Assembly (NCBI GenBank): GCA_943737045.1 | Contig: CALSFV010000018.1 | Span: 1,240,001-1,304,000, forward strand | Length of the DNA: 64,000 bases | Source: Parapristionchus giblindavisi | Taxonomy: Eukaryota > Nematoda > Chromadorea > Rhabditida > Diplogasteridae | Direction: 5' to 3' | Part shown: positions 50,096 to 61,944 of the stretch, piece after piece | Numbering within the stretch: the stretch's first letter is position 1 | How the letters are laid out: the number at the start of each line of letters is the position of its first letter | Notes under the pieces: generated by a model | Databases searched by the model: none | Told to the model about the DNA's origin: nothing | What the model saw: only the letters and a program-made list of their open reading frames with translations | Made by a program: the position numbers and the translations under genes

Positions 50096-52752
50096 ATGAG
50101 ATATCTTCTTATCTTATCATTAACATTCACTATTACATTCTCCTCATGGCTTGGTGGAGGATGTCCTGCAGCTGGATCAACATGTTCATGTTCAATTCCA
50201 TGTGCTAGCTATCTCGGTATAATAAATTTGAAAAATAAAATTTCATAAATTTCGTTGAGTAATTCATTTAGTTTGAACGAATATTTCTGATGAAGAAGGA
50301 ATAACACTGATAATAATTTCTCAAATTATGACTCATGGAATGATAATGGATCATAATATGTAATAATTTAAAGAGAGCATAACCTCACTCACTGGTCTCT
50401 TCGTCGCGCAATGCTCTCTCGTTGTTAGAGAACAGAGAAATAGTGTGCGCAATGAAGAGGCCATTGAGGGTAACGCTCCCTTTAAGAAAAGAAATATGCG
50501 AAATGGAAATACCACTAATTTATTGCTTCAGGAATGAGCGGAGGTTTCGGCCCAGGCGGAGGAGGACTTGGTGCTGGAGCTTATGCCACAGGTTCCCATT
50601 TTGTTGATGAAATAGTTTGGAGGTGTTGTATCTGTGTGTCTGACAAATTATTAATGGAAATGAAACGAAAATAGGAAAATCAGGAGTCAGAGGAGCGGGA
50701 AGTTATGCGACACCACCCTACAGATCAAAGAGAGGAGAAAGGTATGGTTAGCTTATCTTAGAGGACAATATTTTGAGTTTTAGACTATGTGACCTTTACC
50801 AATCATGATGCTTTCCTTCTTTATATAATTTTATATATGCATTGTTTCACTACCGCCACATAAATAATAGCGTAACATTTTAACATTTTCGGTCTGTGAA
50901 TATCTTCTTCAAATAGGAGTACACAAAAGAATACTTCGTTAGGCTTCTTTGTTTAAAAGAACAATTCCATTTAATTTGTTGCTCTATATTTTTCTACTTA
51001 CATATGCGTTCCTCTGATTTCTCATCCTCTATCATTATGCTCTTTTTGTACGTTTTTCATATCAATCAAAAACATGCTAATTTCATCATGATATTCGATC
51101 TCATTTCTTACCGTACAAAAGCACAGGAAGTGCTTTATGGCATGCAGCTACAACTAGTATGCATTTATATCAAGCACATTGTATAATCACTTTTTAACAA
51201 ATATGAGAAAATTTGTCTTTATTGTCAATCTCTAAAAAAATCGAACTTTTGTCGTTTCAGAATTAAAAATCAATATGCATGTCAAAGTATTAGTTTTAAA
51301 AATGTTGATTATTTATTGTCAGATTCACCGAGGATGACGTTGAAGAGGAATCATCGTTCACGGGAGATTCTCCATTCAGAAGTCGCGCTCATGGTTCGAA
51401 GATTGAAAGAGATCCTGAACTTGAGGTGGATTTACTCATAAATCACTCTTTACTTTTGTCTTTTATATTTCGATGTAATAATGCTCCGAAATCTGAGATT
51501 GAAATATATTTCCTGCTTGTATATCTGTAAATCTGTCTATGTGTCTGTTGGTGACATCAAACATATGGTCAATACAACAGAGGAAATGTTCTTGAATTTA
51601 TGTAGTTTCATCAAATAAATGATTACTTTCATTGTGTTTTGTAGGGCTTCTCCGATGATCACCTCTGCAATTCTCCCACTCTCAGAAAAATTCTCAAAAC
51701 GGTCAGTGTCATAAATCATTGTTGCCAATGTAACACTATTTGTTTGTATCGATACGACACTAACATTATTTATGATACATTGACTGCCGCATTAACTCAA
51801 ATAGTATCTTCATTTCAAATATTAAATATTTATCAAATATTTGACCGGTTATATGGGGATTGAACAAGAATGCATCATTATCTCTTATTCAAATCACATG
51901 ATCTAGTGTAATCTACGCTTACGCTAACCATGTGGGAAAGTCACATTGTAATGTTCGCCCATAGTCTCTTGCTGTATAAAAGGGTGTTTCATCATTAGCC
52001 ATTTAGCCGTTGAAATCTTTCCCTCTCTCTAGATTGGTCTCTCTGGGTAGATACTATTTTATTGCAAATGTAGTTGCTCAAGGTCAGTTTAAGGTCATTA
52101 CGAGCATTTTGTACAAATTATTTTAATCTCGGTGAAGCCGTGATTTCAAAATAATTTGATATACCAGCAAACAAATTGCACTAAATTCAAGCACATCGCT
52201 ACATCTTTGTCCCTCTTATAGCAAAATATGGCTGTAGACTACACAAAAGGATAGTTAAGTTAGCAATAGATTGCACCCAATAAGCATAAAACCTAAAGGA
52301 AACGAAGATTTGAAAAAAAGAGCATAGGGAAGTTAACTTATGATTTTTTATTGTTAGAATCAAAGAAAATTAAAGAGACATCCACCCACTAAAATATGTC
52401 GTAATAATCATTTATTTTGAACATTCCCACTTCAAGTTATTAGTGATTTTAAAAAATCGTATAGCGAGAGAAACGACCAACCATCACTATATTGTTCAAG
52501 TAGTTCGACCAAGTGCCACAAAACATTGTATTACTTCGTATGCTTATCAAAATATATGATGCTAATTTTGAGAACATCGTCGAGAACGCTGATCAGTCAC
52601 GTAATCTGATCCAGAAGGCACTCCGTAGCGAAGGTCGTCATGATTTCGTTGTAATCTGCACTCCCAATCCATTTGGATTTACTGCCACGAGAGACACTGA
52701 ATACTGTTCTGTCTCATCAGTCGTTCACTCCTGTTATGTCTTCGCCTTTTGA
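50096..52752 (+). CDS. Ground-like domain secreted protein (grl family)
   Basis: Six in-phase exons encode 218 residues: 50096-50216, 50532-50591, 50675-50741, 51323-51425, 51645-51701 and 52504-52752. Residues 1-18 are a signal peptide. A short Cys cluster (CPAAGSTCSCSIPC) and a Gly-rich stretch follow, then a dibasic RSKRGER site near residue 80 and an acidic linker. The C-terminal ground-like domain starts at LCNSPTLRKIL (about 124) and ends with FVVICTPNPFG, EYCSV and CYVF. Ground-like proteins are nematode-specific, related to the hedgehog-like warthog/groundhog families, and are secreted; many are made in cuticle-forming or sensory support cells. The last exon and part of intron 5 lie inside the left arm of the large palindrome (from 51759). 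An acceptor-like TTCAG abuts the ATG. Confidence 0.88.
50368..50485. repeat. Small TTAAAGRGA foldback, copy 2
   Basis: The ends TTAAAGAGAGC and GCTCCCTTTAA are near-inverted copies, and the arms pair on to CTCTTCGTCGCGCA and TGCGCAATGAAGAG. Its core CTCTCTCGTTGTTAGAG is shared with 38412-38526. It lies in intron 1 of the grl gene. Confidence 0.78.
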
Positions 52753-54775
52753 ACAGTTGACCGTGAGAATTTGATGACGTCTTCGTTGGTTCGATTACTA
52801 GATATAAATGATCTCACAGTGTATATATTGTAGTGAGTACATATTTATTCCATTGTTAGATAAAGAGAGTTAAATATTTTCATGATTTTTTAAAATTCAA
52901 AACACTCGCTGAATGGACATCTACAAATAGATTTTTTTAGAACTTAATATGGTGAATATAGTGAAATCCGTAATTTAATAATGTAGACGACACAATCAGT
53001 CAACTGATTGCGTCGTCTACATGATTAAATGCCTTGTAGTGAGTTCCAAGATTAACAGAAACCGCCACAAGCTAATTTCTAGAATAAATATTTTCATAAT
53101 AAGATTTTTATCTCACATTGGCTAGAATACTACGAGATAATAACTTCTAAAAAATATCATCCAGTGATGTAATCACTGTATTGCTTATGTTGGTCACGAT
53201 TGCTTCGCAGTTTCCGAAAATACTAAAGACGTGATTCGTAGTTTGAACACATTCTCTCAGTAATTGTATGATTTGATGACTTGGCCGTAACTTTGGTTTC
53301 ATGATCTCTGCAGGCGAAAATAAAAGTTTAGGAGCTATTTACACTTCGTTCAGGCCTCTATGAATACTCTCAGTTCATTCACCAATTTGTTGTGAGCTAG
53401 AGAAACACACATATTTTCCTTTGTTCTTATTATATTTTGAACCATACCAGCAGCTCTGTAAGTTTGTCCCTAATAGCGAATAAACCATAATAGATTCCCA
53501 TCACGTAATCCATCCCTGTCCTCTCTTAACCTTCTTTAAACCTCTCTTCATTATTGTCGAGATGAGCAAGGTCATTATAGTAATTGATCATATTATGCGG
53601 GAAAAAGGTAATAAATTGGTTAATACGCTATTTCATAATAGTGTTCGTATGTATGTTTACGCGTATTAGCACAACATTTTAAATCAATACATTTTTTTCA
53701 ATATTTAAATGGATAATCGATGATCAATAATTTCTATTTTCAATCGATAATCAATAATCCCTTGCAGCATCTCCGTGTGATGTATTCGCTCCACTGTGTC
53801 CATTCCGTCTTCGTAATCCTGTCAGGAAATGGACAAGCCCTGAATGTGGATCCTTTCAGGTATACTGTGACATGAACTACCGTTTACCGTGTTCTTCATT
53901 AAGATACCGTATGTACTCGTTGTGGGAGTATCGATAAATTATTTTAATTATAGGTATTTAACGGGAATCATATGTTTTTATTTTCAGATTCTAGAAGTCC
54001 GCATATCAGTAATTGTCAGCGTAGCCATTTGAGAAGAACCCAGGTAAACGCTTAAACAATTAATTGTGAATCATACATTTTCGGTGCCCCCACTGGATTG
54101 TTTTATATGGTGGGTAGAGTTTTTAAAATATGGCGGATCGTTTTAGGAAAAATCATTATTTCTCGCTGAAATTGTAATCTTTCGCATAAAGATGACCATT
54201 ATATAGTGGGCAGATCCTGAAAATGAGCAGTGTATTGTGAGTCGATCCTCATATTGTGTGGGTATGAAACTGTATGATTGTTGCACCTATAATGTCATCT
54301 TGATATGTACCATTATCTCTCCACCTCTCATTCAGGTTCCCCTCGCCCGGGTCATCGCATTCACTCTTTGTATCCTGATCACGTGTGGTACTCGACGACA
54401 TCTCCACCCTGCCACTCATGGCCACCATTAGGTATACCGTAGCACATTTGGCTATCGAAAACTGATTTTATTATCCCTTTCAGAACATTCTTCATCGCCT
54501 TCCCTAAGTTGGCTGGACTCGTCGAAGATGCCGAGGTAAGCCAATGTTGATTGTTTTAAACTCTTTGTTTAAAAGATTACGTTATGTTGTCGTAAATCGT
54601 ATGATTGCTTATTGATCGGGGTTTACTAATGTGCACTTCTAACCGATTATTTGTCGTTGTGTGCTACCTTGCTCTTCGTTCTCGATTATTGATTGGGGCG
54701 TTACCGTATACATACCGATGTGTCATTTTCGTTTCAGGAAGAGGAGGGCGGTGGATCAGTGGTGTACCGCAGGGA
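51759..54775 (+). repeat. Left arm of a 6.4-kb palindrome
   Basis: This 3017-base arm is the reverse complement of 55177-58193. Every matching pair of positions I tested adds up to 109952, so the axis is constant and there are no net length differences. Two substitutions were noticed: T at 52208 against G at 57744, and A at 53828 against C at 56124. It holds the last grl exon, a small foldback hairpin (52984-53021) and the first exons of a membrane-protein gene. Confidence 0.95.
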
Positions 54776-54818
54776 TGGAGCTGAATATCAATACAATCGA
54801 TCTTGGGACAAGATATAG
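53562..54818 (+). CDS. Small single-pass membrane protein, left-arm copy
   Basis: Predicted exons are 53562-53607 (weakest), 53768-53859, 54336-54382, 54484-54535 and 54738-54818; all junctions are in phase. The second encodes a Cys-containing segment (SPCDVFAPLCPFRLRN...SPECGSFQ). The third and fourth give one hydrophobic membrane span (RVIAFTLCILITTFFIAF). An acidic EDAEEEEGGG stretch follows. The arm ends inside the last exon, after YRR; beyond it this copy reads DGAEYQYNRSWDKI and stops, giving about 106 residues. The right-arm copy has another ending. I do not recognise the family. The intron at 53860-54335 contains a dispersed repeat and an unused splice-like segment (53988-54043). Confidence 0.5.
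54104..54283 (+). repeat. Dispersed TATAGTGGGTCGA repeat, copy 2 (left arm)
   Basis: Same word order as 1994-2134: TATATGGTGGGTAGAG, a TTATTTCTCGCTGAAAT-like block, ATATAGTGGGCAGATCCTGAA, and GGGTATGAAACTGTATGATTG. It lies in an intron of the membrane-protein gene. Confidence 0.6.
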
Positions 54819-55176
54819 AGATCAAAGATCAATTGATCAAACTATCACATACCATTTCGTCTACGAGGATCTCTATCGTCAACGAAAGTGTATCGAGATG
54901 GACGATGATACATGAAGAATATGATGATGGATCTAAATCATTAAATGTTATACTATTACACTTAGAATTACAGTATGTCCATAAAGTTTACTCTTTAGTC
55001 TATATAATAAATATTCATCATTACTACAGGAAGGTTCACTGTCATAATGGCAAATGCCCACAACATTGCACATACCGTAATATTTTAGATACAGTAATCT
55101 TCATACCTTGGCAAGTCGATGGAGCTCAAGAGTAGCATCGCTCGTCACAGCCCATCCAGAGTCCGGATCGTCAAAG
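54776..55176. other. Spacer between palindrome arms
   Basis: 401 bases of unique sequence. Its left edge continues the last exon of the left gene copy. Its right edge, on the minus strand, continues the corresponding exon of the right copy with a different sequence. Its middle is AT-rich. Confidence 0.9.
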
Positions 55177-56390
55177 TCCCTGCGGTACACCACTGATCCA
55201 CCGCCCTCCTCTTCCTGAAACGAAAATGACACATCGGTATGTATACGGTAACGCCCCAATCAATAATCGAGAACGAAGAGCAAGGTAGCACACAACGACA
55301 AATAATCGGTTAGAAGTGCACATTAGTAAACCCCGATCAATAAGCAATCATACGATTTACGACAACATAACGTAATCTTTTAAACAAAGAGTTTAAAACA
55401 ATCAACATTGGCTTACCTCGGCATCTTCGACGAGTCCAGCCAACTTAGGGAAGGCGATGAAGAATGTTCTGAAAGGGATAATAAAATCAGTTTTCGATAG
55501 CCAAATGTGCTACGGTATACCTAATGGTGGCCATGAGTGGCAGGGTGGAGATGTCGTCGAGTACCACACGTGATCAGGATACAAAGAGTGAATGCGATGA
55601 CCCGGGCGAGGGGAACCTGAATGAGAGGTGGAGAGATAATGGTACATATCAAGATGACATTATAGGTGCAACAATCATACAGTTTCATACCCACACAATA
55701 TGAGGATCGACTCACAATACACTGCTCATTTTCAGGATCTGCCCACTATATAATGGTCATCTTTATGCGAAAGATTACAATTTCAGCGAGAAATAATGAT
55801 TTTTCCTAAAACGATCCGCCATATTTTAAAAACTCTACCCACCATATAAAACAATCCAGTGGGGGCACCGAAAATGTATGATTCACAATTAATTGTTTAA
55901 GCGTTTACCTGGGTTCTTCTCAAATGGCTACGCTGACAATTACTGATATGCGGACTTCTAGAATCTGAAAATAAAAACATATGATTCCCGTTAAATACCT
56001 ATAATTAAAATAATTTATCGATACTCCCACAACGAGTACATACGGTATCTTAATGAAGAACACGGTAAACGGTAGTTCATGTCACAGTATACCTGAAAGG
56101 ATCCACATTCAGGGCTTGTCCATCTCCTGACAGGATTACGAAGACGGAATGGACACAGTGGAGCGAATACATCACACGGAGATGCTGCAAGGGATTATTG
56201 ATTATCGATTGAAAATAGAAATTATTGATCATCGATTATCCATTTAAATATTGAAAAAAATGTATTGATTTAAAATGTTGTGCTAATACGCGTAAACATA
56301 CATACGAACACTATTATGAAATAGCGTATTAACCAATTTATTACCTTTTTCCCGCATAATATGATCAATTACTATAATGACCTTGCTCAT
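55107..56390 (-). CDS. Small single-pass membrane protein, right-arm copy
   Basis: Mirror exons on the reverse strand are 56345-56390 (weak), 56093-56184, 55570-55616, 55417-55468 and 55107-55214. The shared part is as in the left copy, with one Lys-to-Arg difference before WTSPEC. After YRR the spacer adds DFDDPDSGWAVTSDATLELH then RLAK and a good donor AAG followed by GTATGA. Further exons should follow but none could be placed in the spacer, so the 3' end is open. This tail looks more like conserved coding sequence than the left one, so this copy may hold the original reading frame. It is convergent with the left copy. Confidence 0.5.
55669..55848 (-). repeat. Dispersed TATAGTGGGTCGA repeat, copy 3 (right arm)
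   Basis: Mirror of 54104-54283 by the palindrome. Confidence 0.6.
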
Positions 56391-57199
56391 CTCGACAATA
56401 ATGAAGAGAGGTTTAAAGAAGGTTAAGAGAGGACAGGGATGGATTACGTGATGGGAATCTATTATGGTTTATTCGCTATTAGGGACAAACTTACAGAGCT
56501 GCTGGTATGGTTCAAAATATAATAAGAACAAAGGAAAATATGTGTGTTTCTCTAGCTCACAACAAATTGGTGAATGAACTGAGAGTATTCATAGAGGCCT
56601 GAACGAAGTGTAAATAGCTCCTAAACTTTTATTTTCGCCTGCAGAGATCATGAAACCAAAGTTACGGCCAAGTCATCAAATCATACAATTACTGAGAGAA
56701 TGTGTTCAAACTACGAATCACGTCTTTAGTATTTTCGGAAACTGCGAAGCAATCGTGACCAACATAAGCAATACAGTGATTACATCACTGGATGATATTT
56801 TTTAGAAGTTATTATCTCGTAGTATTCTAGCCAATGTGAGATAAAAATCTTATTATGAAAATATTTATTCTAGAAATTAGCTTGTGGCGGTTTCTGTTAA
56901 TCTTGGAACTCACTACAAGGCATTTAATCATGTAGACGACGCAATCAGTTGACTGATTGTGTCGTCTACATTATTAAATTACGGATTTCACTATATTCAC
57001 CATATTAAGTTCTAAAAAAATCTATTTGTAGATGTCCATTCAGCGAGTGTTTTGAATTTTAAAAAATCATGAAAATATTTAACTCTCTTTATCTAACAAT
57101 GGAATAAATATGTACTCACTACAATATATACACTGTGAGATCATTTATATCTAGTAATCGAACCAACGAAGACGTCATCAAATTCTCACGGTCAACTGT

Positions 57200-57448
57200 T
57201 CAAAAGGCGAAGACATAACAGGAGTGAACGACTGATGAGACAGAACAGTATTCAGTGTCTCTCGTGGCAGTAAATCCAAATGGATTGGGAGTGCAGATTA
57301 CAACGAAATCATGACGACCTTCGCTACGGAGTGCCTTCTGGATCAGATTACGTGACTGATCAGCGTTCTCGACGATGTTCTCAAAATTAGCATCATATAT
57401 TTTGATAAGCATACGAAGTAATACAATGTTTTGTGGCACTTGGTCGAA
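57200..57448 (-). pseudogene. Orphan last exon of the grl gene
   Basis: Mirror copy of grl exon 6 (52504-52752), with no stop or frameshift. It encodes most of the ground-like domain but has no upstream exons on its strand, because the arm ends in the mirrored intron. It lacks the signal peptide and the first Cys of the domain, so a secreted product is not expected unless a new upstream exon exists right of 58193. Confidence 0.85.
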
Positions 57449-58323
57449 CTACTTGAACAATATAGTGATGGTTGGTCGTTTCTCTCGCTATACGATTTTT
57501 TAAAATCACTAATAACTTGAAGTGGGAATGTTCAAAATAAATGATTATTACGACATATTTTAGTGGGTGGATGTCTCTTTAATTTTCTTTGATTCTAACA
57601 ATAAAAAATCATAAGTTAACTTCCCTATGCTCTTTTTTTCAAATCTTCGTTTCCTTTAGGTTTTATGCTTATTGGGTGCAATCTATTGCTAACTTAACTA
57701 TCCTTTTGTGTAGTCTACAGCCATATTTTGCTATAAGAGGGACGAAGATGTAGCGATGTGCTTGAATTTAGTGCAATTTGTTTGCTGGTATATCAAATTA
57801 TTTTGAAATCACGGCTTCACCGAGATTAAAATAATTTGTACAAAATGCTCGTAATGACCTTAAACTGACCTTGAGCAACTACATTTGCAATAAAATAGTA
57901 TCTACCCAGAGAGACCAATCTAGAGAGAGGGAAAGATTTCAACGGCTAAATGGCTAATGATGAAACACCCTTTTATACAGCAAGAGACTATGGGCGAACA
58001 TTACAATGTGACTTTCCCACATGGTTAGCGTAAGCGTAGATTACACTAGATCATGTGATTTGAATAAGAGATAATGATGCATTCTTGTTCAATCCCCATA
58101 TAACCGGTCAAATAATTGATAAATATTTAATATTTGAAATGAAGATACTATTTGAGTTAATGCGGCAGTCAATGTATCATAAATAATGTTAGTTGCAAGT
58201 TCAAAGAGAGTCATTGGTGATACCTGTACAATATTTATCACAAGTCTAGAGATATAACACGGACAATATTACAATTTATTTTACCTTGCCAATGTTTCAG
58301 TGATCCAAATAGTTAAATATATA

Positions 58324-58365
58324 TGAGGCAGTTTGTGGAAGAGTCGGGCAAATCAGGGGGAGGTT
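58324..58365 (+). repeat. Solo end of the TGAGGCCGTTTGCG foldback family
   Basis: TGAGGCAGTTTGTGGAAGAG, then TCGGGCAAATCAGGGGGAGG, resembles one terminus of the foldbacks at 14128 and 36538. The right end of 36538-37538 shows the same order (GCCCGACTCTT and CCCCCAGATTTG). TA precedes it. No matching second end was found. Confidence 0.6.
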
Positions 58366-59471
58366 TTTTTTTGAGGATAACTTTTCTTGTAGTTATCCTA
58401 TCACTTTGAAATTTTTATATAGTGCGCACATACATGTTTCACAATGTATACCAAGACATTGGGCTGATTTTTCGATTTCAACGAGCTAATTCTATGGATT
58501 TAAGGTAGCTACTTTGAAAGGAAAAGAAAGCCAGTGCACGGTCTTCTAGATCATAGGTCGTTCTCACCTTCAGCTAAAACGGCAAACCATATTGGAACTT
58601 GGGAAGAAGAAACTATAATGACCAACCGAATGAATTCCATCGAAAATGGAACAATGGAAATGGATTTACATATGTGGATAACTAGAATAAACAAAGTTAG
58701 ATGTGTATGATAAATAAGGTAATATACGTGCAATGTCAGAAATGTTTGGTGGGTTCATCCTATAATTATAGAATAGCCTCAGTCAATCAACTTTATTCCG
58801 AGTACACATCTTTAAATGAGCATAATGTGTTAGTAAAATATAGGCCAAATGTAAGAGACAACAGTGTATCGTGGGATTTGTTGTCATCACTTTCGACACA
58901 AAACTAGGATTAGAAATTGCAAGCCAAGTCCCAATTACTTTCCCTTCTCCACTGTGTGCTGACCAAATAATTTTTTTCTTTATTATGGGTGTGCCAGACA
59001 ATTTTTTGTGAAGGATAGCCAGTGACAACCTTTCATTAATATATACACTATCTATGGACGGGGAGAGTGTGCTAAGAGGATGTTGCCGGAGATGTTGTGG
59101 TCCGTCAAATAGAAAGGAGTGGATGGATACTACACCAAAAGGCTGTGTGATCGTCTGAAATGTGCTACGATGAATTTTATGAATAAGTAAACTACTACAC
59201 TGTCATTTATAATACTTGTTGTTTCGAATGTTTTCGCATCTTATTTATGTATAATAATAAATAACAAAAAAAAGTTAAAAATAAAATTACACTGCGAACG
59301 CGGAAACATGGCTGATATGTACATGAACTAAGATACATGAACTAAGGGAAGGGAAATGAACATGAGAGAAATATGAGCAATATAGCAATATACATAACGA
59401 GTTTTGATAAATGAAATCACTACAAAAGGTATTGCCGCTGGCACTACTTCAGAATATGGTACCAGTCAAAA
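58366..59471. other. Intergenic, no gene recognised
   Basis: AT-rich sequence without supported exons. Near its end, TTCAGAATATGGTACCAG (about 59448-59466) forms an imperfect inverted repeat with CTGGTCCCTTGTTCTGAA (about 59556-59573). Confidence 0.45.
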
Positions 59472-60876
59472 ATAATAGTGTAAATGTCCAATTTAAACGT
59501 CCTTTCATTGCTGTTTATTTCATTTTTCATATCATTTTGGACTTGCCCGGTGTTCTGGTCCCTTGTTCTGAAGTATTGCCTTGCCGCTAATCCTGAACAT
59601 CGTAGTCTATAAAAGAAAGCGGTTTTGATCTTCTATGATCGAATAAAAAAAAGAAACAACTTTTCATTGCGATTTTGAGAAAATTTGACGAAAAATGAAC
59701 AAAGATAAAAGATCAAAGATCGAAAACACAAAGATCAAAGATCAAAAACTCGATTCAATAAGTGTCTCTCTATCCTGACCAACAGAAATCACAATAAGCG
59801 GCTAAATCGTCATTGAGCAGTGTCGAAGACCCAATGTTTGCGGGTCGCGTGATGAGAAGGGGCGGCCTAAACGACTATCCTTCAGATAATCGACTGCCGC
59901 AGGCAAGAAAGAATAGAAATCGCTCTAAAAAAACGGGGAATCGATTAATTTATTTATTTTCAACATTCCTATCCAAAAACCAGAATTTCACAATGTCCGC
60001 CCTCAGAATTGCGACTCTTCAAAGTTGGGTCTTGTAAAAAAGTGACTTATTCTATCCATGAGGGTGAATGATGAACTAGTTCTACCATACTTACATGATC
60101 ATCAGGAATCACCAAGAGAATCAGTTTGCTGCTTCGAACGCGTTTAAAGCTCTTCTAGAAGCCGAGGTATGATTTTGCGACTGCGAAGTCCTGAAAGAAT
60201 AATGAATTTTCGAAATAGTGTTGTTCGATTGCTTCATCACTATGCAATAACCAGAAAGGCCCGTGAGACCTTATAAGAGGATCGAATACGTACATACTGT
60301 GGGTACATCATGTACAAGTTTCAGCTTGACATCTCAACTGACGCCAAAATGACATCTGACATAGCTAAAAATCTGCATAAATATCACTTCTTCCCATGTT
60401 GAACAGCTACCACGTCGGCGGAATAAATAATTATCTTTCAATATTCTGTGCTCATAAAAATATATAGCGTGTAAAACTGTCAAGGAAACCTATCCTGTCG
60501 TACACCATACGAATCACAAGCGAAAAATGTCAACGATGCTTATCATGTCGCATACCATCTGACATAGCTAAAAAATCTGCAAAAATTTCACTTCTTCCCA
60601 TGTTGAAGTCCTGCGGGAAATCACTGCTAAGCCAGTGATATGTAATTCAAGATGAATTCAATCGATATGACGAACCATGTGTTCGTCTTTTTGCCACTGT
60701 CTTCATGAATTGTTAGCTTTCTTCCAGCATAGCGGATTCTATTCATCAGCAAATGTTGTTCATACACTGTTAAAAGCAAATCTCAGAAAAATGGGCAGTA
60801 CAAATTTAACAATCGCCTTTTTCAATGTTCTTTACGATAAAATATCTATCACGTATTCTTCAAAATTTGCACTAGG

Positions 60877-61009
60877 TCGGATGAGAACCGATGAATGAGA
60901 ACCGACTGTATGAAAACTATTTGCATAGGAGAGACAAGCGCTAATGAATATACAACGTATGCAAACGGTTATTATCCAGTCGGTTATTATTCATCGGTTC
61001 TTATCCGAC
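60877..61009. repeat. Foldback in the duplicated unit
   Basis: GTCGGATGAGAACCGATGAA pairs with TTCATCGGTTCTTATCCGAC, and GAGAACCGACTG pairs with CAGTCGGTTATT, leaving a loop of about 65 bases. The second copy is at 63350-63482. Confidence 0.85.
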
Positions 61010-61388
61010 GTGGTACTTCCAAAATGTCACCACTTTCTCATAAACGTGCTCTTTGTTTTATTTTAATTGATTATATTTTATTGTTGTTTCGTACAATATG
61101 AGCAAATGTTCTACATGTGAATGAGAATAAGAATCACAGAGAAAGAATTTGATGAAAAATTTGGGCACTTCTTTGATTTCTGGCCCAGGTGATATTACAT
61201 AGTAATTCTAGTCATTTCTTATTCCTCAACACTCATTATACATTTCTCGTAGTAACCGATCCTTTTCTCGGTTGTGGTAAAACCAACCGCATCATGAATG
61301 ATAGAATGATGAAATGAGAGTTTTGCCTCCTCCTTTCCCATACTCTATCATCCTAATCCAATTTCATTTCCATATCACCCCATTCCCC

Positions 61389-61425
61389 TATAAAAGCTTT
61401 CGATTCCTTTTCTCCGGTTCAGTCC
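61389..61425 (+). promoter_or_regulatory. TATA box and initiator-like core promoter
   Basis: TATAAAAG at 61389-61396 is followed 32 bases on by TTCAGTCC (A at 61421), a good initiator match and spacing. Sequence downstream becomes GC-rich and hairpin-forming. The same arrangement recurs in unit 2 at 63862-63898. Confidence 0.5.
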
Positions 61426-61439
61426 AGAGCTTTCCCATT

Positions 61440-61545
61440 TTGAGGAGAGCTCGGGGAGCATTTCGCCCCCGTGGGCATCGTCCTCCGAGTGAGGACGACC
61501 CCTCCATTCGATCGAAAAGATCGAAATGGGGGAGGGTGAACGAGG
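61440..61545 (+). ncRNA. Candidate structured RNA or structured leader
   Basis: Two perfect hairpins follow each other: TCGTCCTC/GAGGACGA at 61478-61498 and TTCGATC/GATCGAA at 61507-61525 with a GAAAA loop. The second can be extended by CCTCCA against TGGGGGAGG. Upstream GGGGAGC and GCCCCC can pair as well. It lies just downstream of a TATA/initiator. It might instead be the 5' leader or coding start of a short gene; a frame with an RSKRSK basic site crosses it up to 61610. Confidence 0.3.
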
Positions 61546-61944
61546 AGGCTGGGCCAGAATTCAAAGAAGTTCCAAAATTTGAAATGATTATGTTGATAGA
61601 TAATGTGTAAAAGCTAAAGGTGAAAGAATTGATCGATGAGAAAGAACATCCATCTACAATAGCCTTATCAAGCGACCGTAATCGTTCCTTTTTTCGTTAC
61701 TTATTATTGCCATCCCTTAATGAATAAATAGAGAAATTCATTGTATTTTAAACTATACACTGTGTAATTTTGTTTCGCACAAAGTTAGTTCACGATTCTT
61801 CGTTATTCTAATTGTATGAAGCTTGCACTTACTAAAATTAAACCTCGAGGTCAAGGAAAAATGTCAAAAAACTGCGTTGATTTGGAACAAGTCAAACTTT
61901 CTCTTCCTCCTCGGGTTATTGAACTTTCTTGCCGACCAACCGAT

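Larger units (their letters stand above)
55177..58193 (-). repeat. Right arm of a 6.4-kb palindrome
   Basis: Reverse complement of 51759-54775, with at least two single-base differences. It ends at 58193, the mirror point of grl intron 5, so the first five grl exons are not copied. Confidence 0.95.
59472..61944 (+). repeat. Tandem duplication, unit 1 (2473 bases)
   Basis: The sequence from 59472 recurs from 61945 with a constant offset of 2473 bases. Open frames, hairpins and promoter-like boxes all recur at this offset. One base difference was noticed (T at 61220, C at 63693). The unit contains a foldback (60877-61009), a repeated CTGACATAGCTAAAA block (about 60356 and 60549), and a TATA/initiator region with hairpins (61389-61545). 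No multi-exon gene was recognised in it; open frames of 60-98 codons lack support. Confidence 0.95.

Noticed and set aside
53988..54043. Additional exon in the left-arm membrane-protein gene.
   Set aside because: It has AG and GT edges, but in the phase left by the preceding exon it runs into a stop; skipping it joins the neighbouring exons in phase.
59813..60037. 74-codon frame repeated in both tandem units.
   Set aside because: It lacks an ATG at its start, has no known motif, and its repetition only reflects the duplication.
61314..61610. 98-codon gene starting at ATG 61314.
   Set aside because: The TATA box and initiator lie inside the frame, so transcription probably starts after the ATG; codon use upstream looks random.
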